From: Molanna angustata
Lineage: Eukaryota > Arthropoda > Insecta > Trichoptera > Molannidae
Assembly: GCA_963576475.1 (NCBI GenBank)
Contig: OY754972.1
Location: 31,761,890-31,825,889 of the forward strand
DNA length: 64,000 nucleotides
Reading direction: 5' to 3'
In this document: positions 57,600 through 64,000 of the stretch, one piece after another
Position numbering within the stretch: position 1 is the stretch's first letter
Layout of the letters: each line of letters opens with the position of its first letter
Notes under the pieces: generated by a model
What the model saw: only the letters and a program-made list of their open reading frames with translations
Told to the model about the DNA's origin: nothing
The model's database searches: none
Program-made: the position numbers and the translations under genes

Positions 57600-57760
57600 C
57601 TAAAGGAGTTGGACAGAGTCAACAAAGCGGCTCACTACGACCGATGCTTTGGTGTGAGCAGTCCAATTAAATGGAATGCACTGCCTCCGGATGTTCACAG
57701 TGTTCAAAGTATGTAAGAGCACGTTCACCAAAGGACTGAAAACAGCTTTGTTTATGAAAC
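57600..57760 (+). pseudogene. Short LINE C-terminal remnant
   Basis: NKAAHYDRCFGVSSPIKWNA followed by LPPDVHSVQS resembles the 'WNSLPxxV' block that ends many LINE RT proteins. About 40 codons, no more of the element visible. Confidence 0.5.
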
Positions 57761-58167
57761 ATATTTATGTCTCCTCCGTATTCATGAAACTTGTCACACA
57801 TATTTTATTATAATCATTACAGACACAGTATGACGTACAGATCTTGCTCATACAAATTAATACATTTCGGTAATTATTCTCACATCAAATAAATAGTTAT
57901 ACCCATTTACCTACAAAATAAATTGAAAATCCTGCAAGTGATAGTAATAATTTATTGTACTATCCGCGGTACATTCTATGAAGATGACAATGGACCATAA
58001 AATACTTTCTACTTTGACATCTGTTGTACATATCATTGCCACAGGTATAACAAGAATTTTATTTTAAGTAAAACTATTTATTATAGAATGGCAACATTAC
58101 TAGTAGCGTCAGAGTGGGGGGTATGCGCAACATTTAGCCGCTCGTCATCTTCAGCATACATCATAAA

Positions 58168-58842
58168 CACAGATTATATGGTAGTACAGATCTCTCACTT
58201 CATACTTACCGACTGGTCACGCCAACCTACATAAGTACCTCTATTGTCCGCTGAAGGCGACGATATGACGCCGCGCCCCTTGATCTCCTCGCCCCTCGCG
58301 GGATTTTTTATAATATAATATTATAAGATATTATCTTTAAATAAGCAATATAATGATAAGTTACTGTGTGTAAAATCAAAATTACACACATTTCTGTGGA
58401 ATATTTAATAAGGTACTGGAAAATAAAATGCAGTATTTTTTCAATGAATTAATATTTTTATTTTGTAACGAATACAACTTTATGACTTTATTCGTCGATA
58501 CACATCCAGGAACATTACACTTTTTAACGCGAACCATTGTTAATCTGAAAAATAAAAAGAAGGGCAGTATCACAAAGAACAGTAAATTGAACAACAACAA
58601 TAAAAACAAATAAAATAAAAGTCATTAAGAACAAAAAGCTAATTTTCAAAATTCTCATAAGATACACATGTAAACAAACACTTGCCTCTTTTAAGAATGG
58701 AAAAAACATGGCCGCCGCAAACCGTCGCAATTTTCACGACTGTGGCGCCAATCCTCCCCTGCGTCAAATACAGGCGAAAACCAAACTGTTTTTCTATATG
58801 GACCAGTTCATGACCAATTTTAGTATGAAAGTGAACAACCCG
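58168..58842. repeat. Direct repeat copy B (about 675 bp)
   Basis: Second copy of 55932-56607. Without the transposon the two copies would be separated by only about 75 bp, so this was a tandem duplication. It ends AACAACCCG, after which the flanks differ. Confidence 0.93.
58382..58537 (-). pseudogene. THAP-like zinc finger start, copy B
   Basis: Same frame as at 56147-56302 (MVRVKKCNVPGCVSTN ...), unchanged in the duplicate. Same reservations apply. 58843-59280 shows AT-rich sequence with nothing supported. Confidence 0.35.
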
Positions 58843-59280
58843 TGATCTGATTCCAGCTGATTCAAGTGCAGAACGACATTGTTTCCTTGCGAATAGTATA
58901 GAAAGTGAGCGAGTTCATCCCTTAATTTTAGAATTTTAACGTTATATTGACATTAATATTTTCTTTTTAAGGACAATTAATGATTTTAGTATTTATAGAA
59001 TATTTATAAATCATTTAGAACAACATGAATTATTATTTAATTTGATTTTTCAGGCAATAAAACAAATTTAAATCCCATTATTCCGAAGGGTTTGAATTAT
59101 CTTTCCATTTGTAAGTTTACAATTTAATTATTTTTTTGTAAATTCACGTGCGAAATAAATATACATATTACTGAGTAGTAGTCGATTTCGTTTTGAAAAA
59201 CATTGATTCAATACTATGATTGCATACTACTTGTCAAAACGAATAATTAATTAGATTTTTTAATCGATTATTTTTATCAA

Positions 59281-62511
<3,231 letters not shown>

Positions 62512-62600
62512 ACCATAAAACATAAACCATAAAAGCTGGAACGTATAGACGAATACAATATCTCGAATTGAAATTTTATTTGCAAATATTGAAATGAATA

Positions 62601-62795
62601 TTATAATTCGAAAGTGCAATATTGAAAAAGCTGTTTCACTAAGATTAGTGCCAAAAAATATATTCCTAATGCATCCCCTAAATTAATCATAAATGCTTGT
62701 GCTATAGGCAAACGAAATCGGTAGAGACAGGATGGAGTTCGCTCTCTCAATCGCTGAATCCAGTGCGATGTCCGCTGTGCCAGTGCCACATTCAA
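62601..62795 (-). mobile_element. tRNA-derived SINE, family A, degraded copy 3
   Basis: On the minus strand: GCACTGGCACAGCGGACATC head, a decayed B-box region, CCGATTTCGTTTGCCTATAG and CACAAGCATTTATG, matching copies 1 and 2. 62796-63564 shows nothing else I can support. Confidence 0.6.
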
Positions 62796-63564
62796 ATTTA
62801 TTTTATGTGGTAATTACGACTTTTCTGCCCCAATGAAATTCTTAAGTCTGCCCCAAGAAAATCATAAAGTCTTGGATCGAGCGATTTTTCTAATAAATGT
62901 TCTTCGAAAAAAAAACAGAAAAAAAACAAATAAATAATTAGTAGGTATCTTCTTATACTTTCAACAGCAAACACTTTGTTTTGTATTTTTATCAATAATT
63001 TACCCATACTACCCATTTGAAGCTTTATTGAACAAAACGTAAAAGTAACGAAAGGAACATAATAAAGTAGGTACAAGAAATGTTTTATTATAAATTCCAG
63101 TTGACGACATAAATATAGGTAGGTACTGTGTTGTCAACTCTTGGTCCCAAGTTGATGAACATCCTGTCATATCCTGTGTTCGAATCGGAACCAATCTGTA
63201 ATCAGATCAAGCTCGCACACCTGGGTATACCTAATATTATTGTACAGAGGGGCGCGTGGCTTGGCTTCAATCTCGGGGATTATTCTGGCCTTTGGAAGAG
63301 CGGACACGATGCGTAGGTAGACCTACCTATATTGTACTAAATAGGTATATAACTCCTATGTACATAAAGCACAAAGCTGATAATTGTGGGCCCTTTCAAC
63401 ATCGTTCGTCTGTGAAATTCTTCATGAAAAGATGATACATATTTCCTTTCCTTGTGTGTCATATTGATGACAACACAATTTGTGACACAATTTTTATAGA
63501 TTCACTTACAAATAACAGCTCAAATGATACCACTTTTCTTGATTTTTATTGAAAGTTATAGTTA

Positions 63565-63685
63565 GCGGCAAACTTATAGAGTACGTCATGTGGGGTGTGA
63601 AGAGTTCTTTTGCTTGGTTGGTATATGCGAAAACCATTCCAGTCCACGACAAAAATGCTCAATTTCTTTACCGGAAACTATAACA
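63565..63685 (+). repeat. Dispersed repeat, copy 2
   Basis: Matches 32758-32890: AGCGGCAAACTTATAGAGTA, GTGGGGTGTGAAGAGT, TTTTGCTTGGTTGGTATATG and CCGGAAACTATA. Type unknown. Confidence 0.5.
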
Positions 63686-63704
63686 TATAATAATACGGGT
63701 GACA

Positions 63705-63835
63705 GGAAAATTATTCGAAAAACAATTATTCGAATGCTCAATTTTACGAATGGCAATTATTCGAATCACATTTTTTCGAAAAACAATTTTCCGAACACAC
63801 AATTATCAGAAATTACAATTGTTCGAATTTTCACG
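63705..63835. repeat. 15-16-bp minisatellite, TTCGAA-based
   Basis: About eight units of the form AATTATTCGAAAAAC with variation at the last bases. The TTCGAA core is itself palindromic. 63836-64000 shows nothing further. Confidence 0.75.
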
Positions 63836-64000
63836 TGTTGGTAGTATTGTGAGAGGAATAAACCATAGATTTTTATTATAATATACTAGGTGACGTTGTT
63901 AGCAAATTTTGTATGAATCGAAGTGAGGCATTTTCCGGGGGATTTTTGACGTTTTAGTACATCGTTTTTTCATAGAGAATAACGACTAATGTTAATTGTA

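Larger units (their letters stand above)
56666..58145. mobile_element. TIR transposon, 1480 bp, with 9-bp target duplication
   Basis: Ends are 35-bp perfect inverted repeats starting ACGAGCGGCTAAATGTTGCG, and weaker similarity goes further in to about 150 bp (GTTATACCTRTGGCAA near both inner ends). CATCTTCAG flanks both sides (56657-56665 and 58146-58154). No transposase is visible; a 70-codon frame at 57012-57224 is unrecognised. Long TIRs and a 9-bp duplication suggest a Mutator-like or related superfamily, non-autonomous. Confidence 0.85.

Noticed and set aside
55932..58842. LTR pair of a 2.9-kb element
   Set aside because: Direct repeats lack TG...CA ends, PBS and PPT, and the interior is a separate TIR transposon with its own target duplication.

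Overview
The window looks like AT-rich nuclear DNA from an insect. Host genes are split by short introns with GT-AG borders, and most of the rest is transposable elements: LINE fragments, a Ty3/gypsy pair, tRNA-headed SINEs, TIR elements and satellites. Scattered GTAGGTACCTA-type motifs are common in moths and aphids, but I cannot fix the order from sequence alone. No bacterial operon, CRISPR array or intact tRNA/rRNA gene is visible.

Layout. 1-6490: a macrosatellite (unit about 1.18 kb, made of an 18-bp minisatellite plus about 138-bp repeats) with a LINE inserted at a unit junction (1150-4170). 6.5-13.4 kb: TIR elements, SINEs, LINE remnants and two possible minus-strand exons of an unknown gene (12929-12971 and about 9776-9841). 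13476-23755: two near-identical Ty3/gypsy copies head to head, the left one cut in pol, the right one almost complete (gag, -1 frameshift signal, protease, RT, RNase H, integrase, 3' LTR). 24071-30583: DNAAF4 (DYX1C1), three exons joining to 447 codons, with a degenerate LINE in intron 2. 31943-38875: an unrecognised gene whose 6.7-kb intron is mostly a roughly 109-bp satellite. 39.5-44.4 kb: LINE remnants and a TA-flanked DNA transposon holding two nested LINEs. 45219-51261: a ten-exon coiled-coil gene (456 codons) with a tandemly duplicated exon and a 17-bp stem over its start codon. 52988-55833 (minus): an M3-family oligopeptidase-like gene (726 codons) with a possible mitochondrial presequence and a lost catalytic motif. 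55.9-58.8 kb: a 0.68-kb direct duplication carrying a THAP-like ORF fragment, later split by a 1.48-kb TIR transposon with a 9-bp target duplication. 59.3-64 kb: a GC-rich unidentified block, two long (TA)n tracts, a diverged tandem repeat, a SINE and a 15-16-bp minisatellite.

The three best host genes were reconstructed by hand by following splice phases. In each the exon lengths sum to a multiple of three with an uninterrupted frame, which is strong internal support. DNAAF4 serves dynein-arm preassembly, so in an insect it probably acts in sperm or sensory cilia. The other host genes show no obvious functional link to it. The strongest leads are the apparent pseudo-oligopeptidase, the coiled-coil gene with the sequestered start codon, the canonical -1 frameshift site in the gypsy element, and the TIR transposon with a 9-bp duplication. 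I found no clearly new multi-gene system.
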